Origin: Mesotaenium endlicherianum
Lineage: Eukaryota; Streptophyta; Zygnematophyceae; Zygnematales; Mesotaeniaceae
Length of the DNA stretch: 64,000 bases
Reading direction: 5' to 3'
NCBI GenBank assembly: GCA_009602735.1
Contig: WELA01009360.1
Span: 690,278 to 754,277 of the forward strand
Positions 11,101 through 21,839 of this stretch are shown in pieces. Both the position numbers and the translations under genes were made by a program. The notes below the pieces were generated by a model. That model worked only from the letters and a program-made list of their open reading frames with translations. It searched no databases and was not told the origin of the DNA. How positions within the stretch are numbered: position 1 is the stretch's first letter; each line of letters starts with the position of its first letter.

Positions 11101-11196
11101 ATCAAATGGCTCGATCACGATTCAAGTTGGAATTTGTACGAACCTCAAGATGAGATCCTACTTAATTGTAAGGACTTGATTCAAGGATATTGGTGA
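8158..11196 (+). CDS. Element H pol: RT, RNase H, integrase, chromodomain
   Basis: One long frame of about 1012 codons. Reverse transcriptase is at residues 60-240 (QKKDGTLRMCIDYRALNN, then [12 protein letters not shown]). RNase H is at about 330-460 (YEVVADASGVGVGAVLL). The integrase zinc-binding region is at about 590-650 (HHGITKTLHLLRRGYIWP, CATCQRNK). The integrase core is at about 670-800 with the D-D-E pattern (LDFVVELP, ISDRDSRFTSHFW). A chromodomain closes the frame (VEEVLGHRY, EFLIKWLDHDSSWNLYEP). This makes H a chromovirus. Treated as a fossil of a mobile element. Confidence 0.93.
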   Translation: MIDLTGHEETLTSELSALLQKYKSVFPNKIPPGLPPDRGIGHTIPLVHDALPTWRPIYRLSPLEMNEMKDQISDLLEKGWIEPSSSPFGAPILFVQKKDGTLRMCIDYRALNNITVKNRYSLPRIDDLFDSLQGACVFSSLDLAQGYHQIRITPADVPKPTFRTPIGYFQYKVLSFGLTNAPATFQSTMNDLFRPYIGKFVQVYLDNILVYSKNKDEHYKHLELVLQILREQELYAKLKKCSFLKDELLYLGHIVGSKGVRPDPAKIACVADWPVPTDVHTVRSXFLGFANYIRKFMHGYSVMAAPLTALTRKDKTFIWNENTQIAFERIKYALTNAPLLSLADPDLPYEVVADASGVGVGAVLLQAGKPISFESRKLTPAEQNYSTTEQELWAVIYALKTWRCYLEGCKGLTVVTDHCPNTFFQIQPTLSRRQTRWSEFLQRFHFNWAYRPGRNNVADPLSRIPLHHLMLGTVASLQGRNGQVSRAATLDSSVPLQTTGVARPGDAGQPDLGSMQTSEVLDLHQLFHEGYLKDPFFLDLQGSDLSGVATTMDRMDKRKGHSDYTFEDGFWWHNGRIAVPEGRVRHELLREAHDSPYSGHHGITKTLHLLRRGYIWPSLKVDVTEYIVNCATCQRNKPSHTWPAGKLQPLELAGAPWESISLDFVVELPTTDRGHNGVLTIVDRFTKMVHFVATKPSLDAVETARLFVDHVFKLHGMPKEIISDRDSRFTSHFWQEVCSHFGTNLKMSTSFHPQTDGQTERLNRVLQQFLRHYVNPRQDDWDTLLSVAEFAVNNAYQESVKETPFFLNYGRHPHTPLTHVVHGQMGMSTMRVPSARLFVHSLQEVHKNAKLALAAARDRQKTFTDTHRTELSFEVGNKVLLQTKNLQLKHPGKRKLLPRWVGPFIVTAKVGPVAYRLDLPKSMRRTYPVFHVSLLKLFRSDGRYQPQAPELELDDDDKAWDVEEVLGHRYTRHKPPRVEFLIKWLDHDSSWNLYEPQDEILLNCKDLIQGYW

Positions 11197-11423
11197 CGAT
11201 GGGCTCAAGCTCAAGAGTTCTGCGCTAAGGCAGGTGTGCTACCAGGCGCGCTTCGTACACCAAAGAACAAACGCAAAAGGGACGCGGCCAAGTAAACGCT
11301 CTTTTACGTCACTGTGATGATGCATAGTCCAATCGCTCAACCACTGTTTTACGCTAGTCACGACTAGTATTGGCACTTTAAGACTTAAAAGACATACGCT
11401 TAACGAGGACATTAAGTTCTTTT

Positions 11424-11436
11424 AAGGGGGGAGGAG
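11424..11436 (+). promoter_or_regulatory. Polypurine tract, element H
   Basis: AAGGGGGGAGGAG directly precedes the 3' LTR, the place where plus-strand synthesis is primed in LTR elements. Confidence 0.85.
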
Positions 11437-12359
11437 TGTAACGATCCGAGCTATTTTGAGCGTATTTGGGACGTTTTCCCAATTACCTGAAGTACGTATA
11501 CTATTTATCATATTATTTGATAAATGATTGCATCACATTCAATTATTTGTCACACGTGTGTGTCGATTAATTCCTGGTCGATTGGCGAAACGACCAAGAT
11601 ACTATTGCAAAAAGCGTCGTAACATAACTCGACTACTTCGCAAAAGTACGACATTAATTATTCATAAAGTTACTTTGATTAATTATGAGATGATAACTTA
11701 ATAAATCACGGATTGATTAAGTTGATTTGATTGTCATTATTTCGGATAATGCACAGTCACAAACTTCGCATTTACGACCAGTCGTTAATACGAAGAAAGC
11801 GTCGTAAAATTCAAACGACAATTAATATGCAAAGCGACTTTGCATCCGAGCGGATTCGAACCCGCGACTCGTCGTTTGAAACGTTCACACCTAACCAATT
11901 GGCGAAGTAGTTATTCGTAACTACCGGTTCATGGCGAAAGTACCTGTACGCGACTCCGCGAACCATCGCGACTTTTCAAAAGTCGCGTGAACGCGAATAC
12001 GCCCGTTTGGCGTGAAACGGTTATTTCGGAAAACCGTCGAAAAGTCTCCAAACGTCCAAACGGCTCGTTTGGAGCATTCGGCCGAACGGTTTTGTAACCT
12101 TTCGTCCGTTTTCGTTGAACATGAACCTGTGCCCTAGGTGGTGACTCGAAGCACTCCAGTGCCTCAAGATTTGCAAGTATAAATACTTGCAAGAGTCGTT
12201 GTGAGTGCAACTCTCACAAGCACAAATTCTACGTCAGTCTACATTTTCGCTATTTCATGTATTCGTCGATTTGCACAAGTATACAGATTTTTTTTCCACT
12301 TGAATCAAATATTCCTTGAATACCGAGGAAAGATCCTCTTGAAAAGCAGAAACGTAACA
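11437..12359 (+). repeat. Element H 3' LTR
   Basis: 923 bp, near-identical to 6186-7106; followed by CAGGC, the repeated target bases. Confidence 0.93.
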
Positions 12360-12784
12360 CAGGCTGACCTAATGGACTTCAGCCTGCTGCTCTCGGCTGA
12401 GTCATTTAACTAAGTATCAATTATCCAGCAGACTTAATATTAACTAAAGTTCAGCAGGCTGAACTTGTTTAACTATTATATCTAAATGAATATTACATCT
12501 ATCAAATATACTGATTCATTACATGTAGGCACCCAACACATCCCAAAACTTGCCACCTCTTTCTAGACTAATGTACACATGTCTTTTTGACCTAAAAATG
12601 GCATATTTGACTTTAGCCACATGGAGTTCTTCTAAGTCCTTCCTCTAACTTCTAAAAGGCCTTAAGAGGTTCAAAGGACATGAAGCAAGCCACTAGAGTA
12701 TCTATTCACACTTGACTCCACACAATACTACTCCAAAATATTAAAGTAGAAATCAACTAATATATTCTAACTCGTAGCATTACA

Positions 12785-13540
12785 TCAGCACCTGCACCTG
12801 CTATACCACCAATCCATGTTCAACCAGTGGTGCAACCAGTTATTCCACCCGCATCGGAAGTGCGTGCACCTAAGCTTGAAGTGTATACTGGAGAGCGTGG
12901 ATCACCGCCTGTTCATTGATGGATTTTTGGAGTAAAGAAGTTTATGGAGTATTATGCGCTCACGCCCGACAGGCAAGTCGCCTTTGTCATAACTTTACTG
13001 CAGAAGAGTGGTGGAGCTTGGTATGAGCGACAGGAGCAGCTCTCTGGAGTTCCTGCTACTGTTGATCAGCTATTTGAAGGCTTGAAGAGGCACTTTCAAC
13101 CTTTTGCACCCGAGGCTATCGCTCGAGATCTATTGGTGCGTCTTCATCAACGAGGAACCGTTAAAGAGTATGTATCGCGCTTCAACGAGCTGGTGCTTCA
13201 ATGTCCATCCATGCACAAGTCGGAGATGATGGACAAGTTTAAGAGGGGACTCAAGCCAACTGTGGCCAAGGAAGTGGCGCTCAAGGACCCTACCAACCTT
13301 GGAGAGATGATAGCATTGGCGACTACGATCGACGCTGTGGACTACAGTCAAAGGCATTGGGGCAGCCACAACTTTGGAGAATATTGACACTTTGGATCTC
13401 AAGCGCCAAGCACGAGTGGTCAAGGTGCAGTACTTGTGGAGTTGGAACTTGTTCAAAACTAGCGCAAGCAGCAAAATTACAAGCCGAGAGGACCATGCTA
13501 TAATTGTGGCAAGCTTGGGCATCTGGCTCGAGATTGTGGT
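12785..13540 (+). pseudogene. Element A copy 1 gag, second part with zinc knuckle
   Basis: Continuation of A-family gag after the F insertion. It covers the conserved retrotransposon gag domain (GAWYERQEQLSG, LKRHFQPFAPEAIARDLL, YVSRFNELVLQCPSM), then a CCHC zinc knuckle (CYNCGKLGHLARDC) near 13495-13537. It parallels 61420-62170 in the second copy. Broken. Confidence 0.85.
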
Positions 13541-13669
13541 GTGAAGGCGAAGCATCCTCAGCAACAAGGAAACAAGAGGACGCCAGTAAGTCGTTCTGGG
13601 GTATCTACTGGCGTGAAGAAGACAACTCACAAGGAGGTTATCTCCAGGAGCCTGCCAAGAAGCGAAAGA

Positions 13670-14033
13670 CGAGATGTTGACAAGCCTATCATTGTGAAAG
13701 GAGTAGTCGACGGCAACAAGGCGAAGTGTATGGTCGACAGTGGCGCAAGTGCAAACTTTGTGCACAAGAAGCTCATGAAAGAGTAGCAAATTCCTGTGCA
13801 TAAGCATTATTGAGCCTAAGGAGACAATTTTGGCGAAGGGGCAGAGACTCAAGTGTGGTGCACCTACAGAAGCTATTCACGTGGAAGTAGCGGGGCACTG
13901 GAGTAAGGAAGTTATGGAGCAGGCGGAGCTAGGTCACTATGAGGTGATATTGGGCCGACCATGGCTAAGGAAAGCCAACCCTCGAGTGCATTGGAGCACG
14001 GGACAAGTGAAAATCCAAGGGCGTGATGGTTGA
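13670..14033 (+). pseudogene. Element A copy 1 protease region
   Basis: Aspartic protease-like text with the catalytic-type motif MVDSGASANFVHKKL, followed downstream by [18 protein letters not shown], which is the usual gypsy protease-to-RT linker motif. Broken. Confidence 0.8.
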
Positions 14034-14126
14034 ATGGAGACAGCGAAACAGGTGGAGGCAGATACGACCACAAGTAACTGTCTTCTGTTGAGCCTGCAAG
14101 TTAAGAAGCTATGCATAGCGAATTAG

Positions 14127-15040
14127 GTGAAGGAGATGTACCTTGTTTTGGTGGCCCTGGCCCGGTCATCAGATGGAGCAAGCGTGAATCCTAACAGCCT
14201 GGACGAGCGCGCATCGTCGGAGGAGCAAGTAGTGGTGTCTGATCCCCTTGCTCAGAAGGAGCAGAGCCCAACTGTTCAAGAGAAGAAGAAGCCTGCTGAG
14301 ATGCCTGCCCAAATTAAGGCGCTGTTGGAGGAGTTCAAGTGCGTTTCACTTGAGGAGCTACCTACAGGATTACCTCCACAGAGAGCTATGGAGCACAAGA
14401 TCGAGTTGGAACCGGGGAGCAAGCCACCAGTGAGACTCGCCTATCGACAATTGTTTGCGGAGTTGGATGAGTTGAAGAAGCAGCTGACATAGTTATTGGA
14501 GAAGGGATTCATCCCACCCAGCGAGTCTCCATTTGCAACGCCAGTATTATTTGTGAAGAAAAAGGATGGGACTATGAGGATGTGCGTCGACTATCGGGCA
14601 CTCAACAAGGCCACCATCAAGAACAGGTACCCACTTCCACGAATGGACGAGTTGATTGACAGGCTTGTCGGAGCGAAGCATTTCTCGAAGATCGATTTGA
14701 GGAGTGGCTATCACCAGGTACGAATTGCGGAAGGAGACGTTCAGAAGACTGCTTTCAGGACTCGCTATGGCTTATTTGAGTTCACAGTCATGCCTTTTGG
14801 GTTAACTAATGCGCCTGCTACATTCATGAGACTCATGAGTAGTATCTTCAGACCCTACTTGGACCAGTTTGTGGTGGTATTCTTGGACAACATCTTAATC
14901 TATTCGAAGACCTTGGAGAAGCATGTGGAGCACCTGAGGAAGGTGCTGGAGGTCTTGAGAGATCAAAAGCTGTATGGGTTGGGTTTAGAATTTAGGGTTT
15001 ATAAGGATTTGCCAAGGTGTGCACCGCTCACGGACATGCA
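14127..15040 (+). pseudogene. Element A copy 1 reverse transcriptase region
   Basis: Connector and reverse transcriptase of the A family, with [36 protein letters not shown] and [12 protein letters not shown] in order. It matches 62760-63830 in the second copy. The element ends within this region and is followed by C-family DNA. Broken. Confidence 0.85.
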
Positions 15041-16160
15041 TGAATGGAGACAAGACAACCTGTCACCTTCCCGTGTCAATTGAAATGATATTTATGGTGA
15101 TTTTCCATCTTCCTAAAGATACAATTGTTTCGACTAGTTTCAGCGCCTTGTTGGCATTGACCAAATGGTCCTTAAACTCTTAGGTATCTCCGGATTCAAC
15201 ATAGCCCTTCCATCTGACCACATACTTCATGACATATTTAGATGATCGAAGGACAGATCAAGTTTCTAGAATTTCATCCACCTCATACTCCGCAAGGTCA
15301 CCATCCCGGACGGTTGGGATTGATTTCGGTTGGACAGGTAACCGACCTGTGAACAATTTGTCACCGTTAATGTATGGTTCCACGAAAGAGAAATTGAAGC
15401 ATGGGTGACCCTTATTGTAATGAATCAGTATATTGATAGATATAATATTCATTTAAATATAATAGTTAATTAAGTTTAGTCTGTTGAACTTTAGGTAACA
15501 TTCAGTCTGCTGGACTATTATTTCTAAACAGTTTAATGACTCCGCCGAGAGCAACAGGCTGAAGTCAACTTCGGTCAGCTTGCTGACACATTCTTTGACA
15601 GCCAGCTGACTTCCGTACTCGGTAGCAGCAAACTGCCTAGTCATGCATCTAAGTATGATATGCTAGATGAATGGCCAGATGACATCTTCAGGATGGATAG
15701 CGATTCGGGATGATGGGAGATGGCGGTGGATTTGGTTAATCGAGGTCCTACCAGCGTGGTTAACTCCCGGGTAGGTGGTGCCATCGCACTTGCCGTTGAA
15801 CAGTAAACTCATTCTATGTGCATATGCTAGGTATGGCTCTTGAGTTCCGCATTCAAAAACAAGGCCAACTCTTGTACTGCTTACTGAGAGTTATCAGAAT
15901 CCAAGGCGAGAAGCCATTGATAATTAACCGACTTCTAACCTTGCTTATGTATGAGTTACGGATTGCATGATTGATGCTCGTTTACTTGCATTTGATTTAT
16001 GAGTAATATGTTTTTCTAGTACGTCGTCCTTGCTGTTTACTCAGTTAACTGGAAATACCATAAAGATTGCTTGCTGATATGAAGATCTTTTATTAATTGT
16101 TAATCGCCTATTTATAAGTCAATTTATTTCACTTACATCCCGCTGACATGTTGTCGTGCC
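15041..16160 (-). mobile_element. C-family interior fragment (3' end of pol) with a solo LTR inside
   Basis: 15041-15415 in minus orientation matches the end of pol and the following spacer of the full C element (about 38005-38370), including YEVDEIL and EPYINGDKLFTGR coding stretches. A short continuation after 16136 (GCTGACATGTT) matches the next part of the same region. Between them sits a solo C-family LTR in the other orientation. Partial and broken. Confidence 0.75.
15416..16131 (+). mobile_element. Solo LTR of the C family
   Basis: 716 bp from TGTAATGAATCAG to AATTTATTTCA, flanked by CTTAT and CTTAC (5-bp duplication, one mismatch). It is more diverged from the other C LTRs than they are from each other, so it is probably an older insertion. 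It interrupts an older piece of C interior. Confidence 0.85.
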
Positions 16161-16289
16161 TAACAGTGTCGGTCTCCTGGCACGTGTGAGGATTTCCAGC
16201 ACGTGTGCCGCCGACCTGGTCCATGTGTCGGTGGTCCTCCTCACATGTGGGCCTTTTGTGTCCGACTGATCGGTGTGTCTCTGCATGTG

Positions 16290-18450
16290 TGGAGCAATCA
16301 AATCCCTCACCCTTTAAAAAGCCAACCCTCTATTGCGCAAATATTGCAAGTTGCGCTCCATCTTTGACTCGCCCCTCGCTCTCCCTTCGAGTATATGTTT
16401 CACTCTAATGGCTATCCTTGGCCAATCTTTTTTAATGGGCAAAAACGGTACATGTCTTTATAAACATAATGGGGAGTGTGTGGAGCCATTACATCACTAA
16501 TCCCTAAAAAGGCCAACCCTCCACAGATAAGACGGCGCAAGCTGCGATCCATGTCCTGACTCGCCCCACGCTCCCCCTCCAATGGACCACTCTTTTGAGT
16601 ATCCTTGCCATGTAATTGAAGATGGGGCAAATGGTCCTATGTCTTTGTATAAGTAATGGGAATATGTGGAGCCATTACATCCCTGATCCCTCAAAAGTAC
16701 AACACACCATAGCTCGGACAGTGCAAGTTGTGCATCGTCTCGTCGACTCGCCTCCAACTTCCACTCAACAAAATAACTTGTATGAGTCTTTTAGTACCCT
16801 TTCCATATAAGTGGAGAGGGTCCCAATGGTCCCATGTCTTTGTATAAGTAATGGGAAGTTTGTGAAGTCATTACTTACATAGTCCCTAAGAAGGCCAACC
16901 CCCATACCTAAGACAACGCAAGTCGCGCACTTTCTCGTCAATTCGCCTCCTGGGTCCCCCTCTAAAGGATAATATGTACCAACTTTTTGAGTATCCTTGC
17001 CGTGTAATTGAAGAGGGGTCCAATAGTCTCACGTCTTTGTATAAGTAATGGGCAGTGTGTGGAGCCATTACATCCCTCATCCTTTGAAATTGCACCTTCC
17101 ATAGCTGGGATAGTGCAAGTTGCGCTCCATCTCGTTGACTCGCCCCTCGCTCTTCCTTCGAGTATATGTAACAGTCCATTGACCAGCCCTGCCATATAAT
17201 TGGAGAGGGACCCAATGGTTCCATGTCTTTGTACAAGTGATGGGAAGTATGTGCAGCCATTACATCACCAATCCCTCAAAAGGACAACCCTCCATAGCTA
17301 TTGTAGCGCAAGTTGCGCTCCATCTCCCGACTCGCCCCACTCTTTTTAATATCCCTGCAAAATAAGTGGAGGGGGGCCCAGTGGTCCCATGTTTTTGCAT
17401 GGAAATTGAGGAAATGTACAACCATCACATCATTAATCCCTCAAAAGGCCAAACCTCGATGGCTACGACTGCGCAAGTTGCAATCTATCTTGTTGACTTG
17501 CCCCTCGCTCTCCCTCATAAATATGTATCACTCTTTTGTCTATCCGTGCCAAAAGTATTTAGATGGAATCAATTGGTATATGTCTTTGTATATATAATTG
17601 GGATTATGAGGAGCCATTCCTCATCCCTTCAAAATGGAACCTTCCATACCTAGGACGGTGCAAGTTGCGCTCCATCTCCCGAACCGCCCCTCACTCCTCT
17701 CAATGGATAATTTGCAGCACTCTTTGAGTATCCTTGCCATATAATTGGAGAGGGGCCCCAGTGATGCTATGTCTCTGTAGAATAATGGGGAGTATTTTCA
17801 GCCATTACATAAGTAATTCTTCATAAGGACAACCCTTCGTAGCTTTCACATCTCTACTTGCGCTCCATCTCGTCGACTCGCCCCTCGCTCTTCCTCTAAT
17901 GATTTGTAACACTCTTTTGAGTATCTTGCCAACTTTTTTGGAGAGGGTCCAAATGGTTCATTGTCTTTGTATAGGTAATGGGGAGAATCTTCAGCCATTA
18001 CATCACTAATGCCTCAAATTGGCCAACCCTCCATAGTTGTGACTTACACCGTGTCGTTGACGCGCCCGTGGGCCGTAACTCTCCCTCTTATGTAATGTAA
18101 CAATGATTTCACTATCTTTGTCAAAGGGTTGGAGGGGGGTGAGTAATTCCATATCTTCATATTAGTAGTGGGTAGTATGTGCACCCAATAGAACCATCAT
18201 CCGATAAAACTTCAACCCTCCATTGCTAGGATTGCGGCACTAGCGCACCCTGTCGTCGACCACCCCTAAAGCTTCCTCTTATGAAAAGTATCAATGATTT
18301 CACTATCTTTGCCAAAAGGTTGTAATTGAGGTGAGTGATGGAATGTGTTCATATTTGTAATGGGAAGTATGCGCATTCATTAGAACCATCATCCATTAAA
18401 ACTTCAACCCTCTAGTGCTACGAGAGCGCCACTTGCGCAATGTCGAGTAC
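16290..18450 (+). repeat. Satellite array, about 190-195 bp unit, forward orientation
   Basis: Repeated words recur in fixed order: GAGTATCCTTGCCA, CATGTCTTTGTATAAGTAAT, CAGCCATTACATC, CCAACCCTCCATAGC, GCGCAAGTTGCGCTCCATC, GACTCGCCCCTCGCTC. The GAGTATCC word recurs near 16597, 16791, 16988, 17181 and 17726, giving a period of about 190-195 bp with some shortened units. Units are diverged; those after about 18020 form a distinct variant. Open frames here are chance frames of the repeat. Confidence 0.88.
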
Positions 18451-19169
18451 TGTAATGAATCAGTATATTAGTCGATATAATATTCATTTAAATATAATAG
18501 TTAATTAAGTTCAGCCTGCTGAACTTTTGTTAATAGTCAGTCTGCTGGACTTTACATAATTATCAGTTTGCTGACTCAGTCGAAAGCAGCAGGCTGAAAG
18601 TCCATATAAGTCAGCTTGCTGACACATTCTTTGACAGCAAGCTGACTTCCGTACTCGGTAGCAGCGAATTGCCTTGATATGCATCTAAGTGCGATATGCT
18701 AGATGAATAGCCAGATGACATCCCTATGATGGATGGCTATTCGGGATGATGGGAGATGGCAGTGGATTTGGTTAACCGAGGTCCTACCAACGTGGTTAAC
18801 TCCCGGGTAGGCGGTGCCATTGCACTGACCGTTGAACAGTAAACTCATTCCATGTACATACGCTAGGCATTGCTCTCGAGTTCGGCATTCGGAAACGAGG
18901 CCAACTCTCTTGTACAGCTTACTGAGAGAACTCTGAATCCAAGGCGAGAAGCCATTGATGCGCACTGTCTTCTAACCTTGCTTATGTATGAGTTTACTGA
19001 TTGGCATCGTTGATGCTAGTTTACTCGCATTTGACTTACGAGTATTATTCCTTGCTAGTGTATTGTCCTTTGCCGTTTAACTAGTTAACGGAAATACCAT
19101 AAGATTACTTGCTGATATAAAGATCTTTATTAATTGTTAATCGCCTATTTGGTAAGTCGATTCATTTCA
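18451..19169 (+). mobile_element. Solo LTR of the C family in the satellite
   Basis: 719 bp, TGTAATGAATCAG to GATTCATTTCA, with an exact target duplication AGTAC at 18446-18450 and 19170-19174. The satellite continues on both sides. No interior remains, so it is the product of LTR-LTR recombination. Confidence 0.93.
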
Positions 19170-19448
19170 AGTACACTCGCCCATTGCTCCCCCTGTAATG
19201 GATAACTTGTAGCACTCTTTTGAGTATCCTTGCCATATGATTGGAAAAGGGCCCAATGGTCCCATGTCTTTTATATGTAATGGGGATTATGTGCAGCCAT
19301 TACATCACTAATGCCTAATTGGCCAACCCTCCATAGCTAGGAGAGCGCAAGTTGCAAGTTAGTTGCGCTTATAACCGTAAACTAGCCCCTAGGCGACGGT
19401 AAACTCACAAGTCACTCCTTTGAGTATCCTTGCCAAAGCCTTGTAGGG
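19170..19448 (+). repeat. Satellite array continues (forward)
   Basis: About one and a half further forward units between the solo C LTR and element E, including GAGTATCCTTGCCA near 19224 and 19420. The last bases (TTGCCAAAGCCTTGTAG) resume at 27877 after element E. Confidence 0.85.
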
Positions 19449-20595
19449 TGTCATGATTTATTGAGTTGAGGTCGTCGCACGTACCTGTGCTTCAAGCGTG
19501 TGAGCGATCAACCTCGGATAAGCATTTGCCTCTTTGTATTCGTGTGATTTAGTCTATTAAGTTGCTATGCTTGCATGTAGGGTATAGATGCCACGTGACA
19601 AGTCAACACTTGGCACGTGCGCTAGACCTACTTTAGGCATCAGGTACAGGTCACCGCCCGCTTGGTCCCAAGTAGCAGCCCAAGCTACCCGGCACTTAGG
19701 AGACAGTGCCTAAGAGGGCCACGTGGCACCACCGGAAGGTGGCGGGCTCCAGTACTTGGCCCAGGTCCTCGTGTATGCCTGCCATCACCATGGGCCACGT
19801 GGAGCTACCGGAAGATGGCGGGCTTCACGACTTGGCCCGGGTACACTTACCCGTCACTTGGGCCCAGGCACTCTTAAGTGCCCAACATTCAAGTGGCAAG
19901 GCCACCAAGGGCACCCAGGGCCACCAACCAACTGCTGCAGCCCGTCGGTTGGCCCATGCGCAACCGACCAATATGTGCTCAGCCGCCAGGAACCGTCACA
20001 GCCTGCAGGATTATCATGGCTTAGCGGGCAACCGTCCGATTGCACGAACATAAGTGTGCAAGCTTCTCTTACAAGCTTAGCATGTGCTAAAGTGAGCTCG
20101 ACCTATCACAAGCATTAGCATATTCTAGCATCTCGCTTTTGATTGGATTGAGTAGTAACTAGCCTATTGGAGCGCTAGCACAATAGGTATATGTGTGTGT
20201 ATGCTAAGGTAGATCTTAGATGAAGACTATATGCATTGAATCCGCGCCTAACCCGCCGGGTTTCCAGGAGTTTACTAGAGATGTCCCCAAAGAGACATCT
20301 TTCAGAAGTCTCATTATGCCAGGTGTAAGTAACAGAGATTATCAGTAAAGCTTACACTTTATATCTCTTGTGTTTTCAGGACCACTTAGTTACTCTCTTG
20401 TGAAGAGCAAGCCCTCCTGGTTTCCACTTGAAGAACTTCACAAGTGGTGAGCAAAGTCACAGCTTAAACCCTTGCAGAGGATTACTCTTGAAGATCATGA
20501 TGTGCTTTTAGTGATCTTTTGGGCCATACTTCATTGCTGGTGTTCCTACCAATTTACAATTTTGAGGTGCTCACTCTGGAGAGTACACACCCCTT
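19449..20595 (+). repeat. Element E repeat A1
   Basis: 1147 bp beginning TGTCATGATTTATTGAG and ending CACACCCCTT, matching A2 at 26585-27739. What follows (ACTTCTAAAAGATC) has no tRNA-complementary TGG start, unlike elements A, C and H. Confidence 0.87.
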
Positions 20596-20644
20596 ACTTC
20601 TAAAAGATCTCTCTTTGCCTGCAAACAATTAGAATCTTCAGCAT

Positions 20645-21796
20645 ATGCCTACCCATAGTGGGCGTTCTTACCAGCCATACTACGAAGGGGTTAGTGAAGA
20701 GGACTCAGACTCAGATCTCAGCACTATCACTGAACCCTCTGAAGAGGATCAACCTGCGCTCCAGCGCACGGCAGCTGCTTCTGAGCCACTATCCCAGTGG
20801 GCTCATTACGATTCCTGGTATCCTATGGCAGGTGACCAAGAGGTCAAGACTGACAGGTCCGCCTATCGCTTCAGCGGCAGGCCAGGCACCTGTGATCTGG
20901 AAGATACCATCTCGGAGTTTCAGGCTGACTTCGCGGCAGCAAAGCTCAAGACGCCCACGCTGACGAAGCGCGACGTCTTTGACACGCTTATGCGCTACCT
21001 CTCCCACGAGGCCCGCGACACCTTCCGCGAGAAGGAAGCCGAGCTCCAGACACGCACAGAGCTTGTAGGCGACCCACCAGTGGCGACCCTGCTAGCCAAC
21101 CCAGTGCAAGCCTTCTGGAACATCCTCAAGACAGAGTTCCAGGCTGCAACTAAAGAGAAGGTGTACGAGCTGCACCACTTCTTCCGACGCAAGAACGAGA
21201 CGATCCGCATGATGTACCGCCGCTTGGTGCACCTACGCCGCGACGTCGGCACTATCACCGACCGGGAGGCCGCGGAGATCTTCTTGCGCGCCGTTGAGCC
21301 GCGTCTGAAGGAGAGGTTTGTCGTCCCCCTCATCGACCGCCACGGCTCTGAGTATTCGCTGGAGCAGGCCTACCTTGCTGTCGAGAAGCAAAGCTTGGCC
21401 GTCGCACGGAGCAACATCAGCGACCGTATAGGCCTTGCATCCACGGGCGTAAGACACGAGGTCCCGGTGGCACCATCGTTGACAGCTCGCCCCGCACTTG
21501 CACGCCAGCAGCAGCAGCCGCAGCGCTCGCAGCTACCTGCACAGACGCAGTCTCATAACGCTCAACGTGGCCGTATCTCCATGGCTGCGACATCGAGCGA
21601 CACTTGCTGGGCATGTGGGGAGACGGGCCACACACGTCGTGACTGCACTTTGGCGCAGAACAGCAGGCTAGGCAATTGCACCTATTGCGGCAAGGCGGGT
21701 CAACTGCAGGTAGTGTGCCTACAGAAGCAGCGCGACACAGAGTCTGGACGCGCCCATGACGCTCCAGCGCCCTCTTCGGGCCAGCAAGGGATGTAA
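20645..21796 (+). CDS. Element E gag with zinc knuckles
   Basis: 383-codon frame starting MPTHSGRSYQPYYEG about 50 bp after A1. Residues 70-250 have the charged helical look of a retrotransposon gag domain (FWNILKTEF, MMYRRLVHLRRDVG, EIFLRAVEPRLKERF). A Gln/Pro-rich linker follows, then a CCHC zinc knuckle (CWACGETGHTRRDC) and a second knuckle-like motif (CTYCGKAGQLQVVC). The N-terminal SGRSY word is shared with the gag of element D. The frame closes at 21796. Fossil of a mobile element. Confidence 0.85.
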   Translation: MPTHSGRSYQPYYEGVSEEDSDSDLSTITEPSEEDQPALQRTAAASEPLSQWAHYDSWYPMAGDQEVKTDRSAYRFSGRPGTCDLEDTISEFQADFAAAKLKTPTLTKRDVFDTLMRYLSHEARDTFREKEAELQTRTELVGDPPVATLLANPVQAFWNILKTEFQAATKEKVYELHHFFRRKNETIRMMYRRLVHLRRDVGTITDREAAEIFLRAVEPRLKERFVVPLIDRHGSEYSLEQAYLAVEKQSLAVARSNISDRIGLASTGVRHEVPVAPSLTARPALARQQQQPQRSQLPAQTQSHNAQRGRISMAATSSDTCWACGETGHTRRDCTLAQNSRLGNCTYCGKAGQLQVVCLQKQRDTESGRAHDAPAPSSGQQGM

Positions 21797-21839
21797 AACC
21801 CTCACGCTAACGAACGCCCCGCAATTACGGCAGCCACGG

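Larger units (their letters stand above)
6186..12359 (+). mobile_element. Element H: Ty3/gypsy chromovirus with both LTRs
   Basis: 6174-bp element with LTRs at 6186-7106 and 11437-12359, a primer site, a reduced gag/protease region, a long pol frame ending in a chromodomain, and a polypurine tract. Target duplication is exact: CAGGC at 6181-6185 and 12360-12364. By eye the LTRs differ at roughly 18-20 of about 920 positions (about 2%), so it is among the youngest insertions here. Pol looks open, but the gag/protease part looks incomplete, so this copy probably was not self-sufficient. Confidence 0.93.
4872..12524 (-). mobile_element. Solo LTR of the C family, disrupted by G and H
   Basis: C-family LTR pieces in minus orientation occur at about 5050-5372, 6088-6185 and 12360-12524, ending TGATTCATTACA. 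The expected leading end is present at about 4872-5040 but in the opposite orientation, so a local inversion has occurred there. Elements G and H occupy the gaps. No C interior is attached, so this is best read as a solo LTR inside F. Confidence 0.75.
4680..12784 (+). mobile_element. Solo LTR F, copy 1 (split by later insertions)
   Basis: The first about 190 bp (from TGTAGTGAAACA) and the last about 265 bp (ending GCATTACA) match the uninterrupted copy at 29728-30228. It sits in gag of element A, flanked by TCGGC on the left and TCAGC on the right, a 5-bp duplication with one mismatch. Everything between about 4872 and 12524 was inserted into it later. Confidence 0.8.
3686..15040 (+). mobile_element. 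Element A, copy 1: broken Ty3/gypsy element with nested insertions
   Basis: A gypsy element with its 5' LTR at 3686-4432, an initiator-tRNA-Met primer site just after it, and gag, protease and reverse transcriptase parts in order. Gag is split at 4680-12784 by solo LTR F, which carries further insertions. Gag text resumes at 12785 after a near-matching 5-bp duplication (TCGGC left, TCAGC right). No 3' LTR was found; the copy gives way to a C-family fragment at about 15041. It is broken, with several breaks. The related copy at 60378 helped identify the parts. Confidence 0.85.

Noticed and set aside
13130-13852. 240-codon minus-strand frame across A-family gag
   Set aside because: It is the antisense shadow of gag; the same shadow appears in the second A copy at 61757-62188.
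16205-17653. Short open frames in the satellite
   Set aside because: The same frames recur by repetition of the unit and are not consistently open between units.
16290-18450. CRISPR array
   Set aside because: Units are about 190 bp, diverged along their whole length, with no short identical repeats and unique spacers, in a eukaryotic context.
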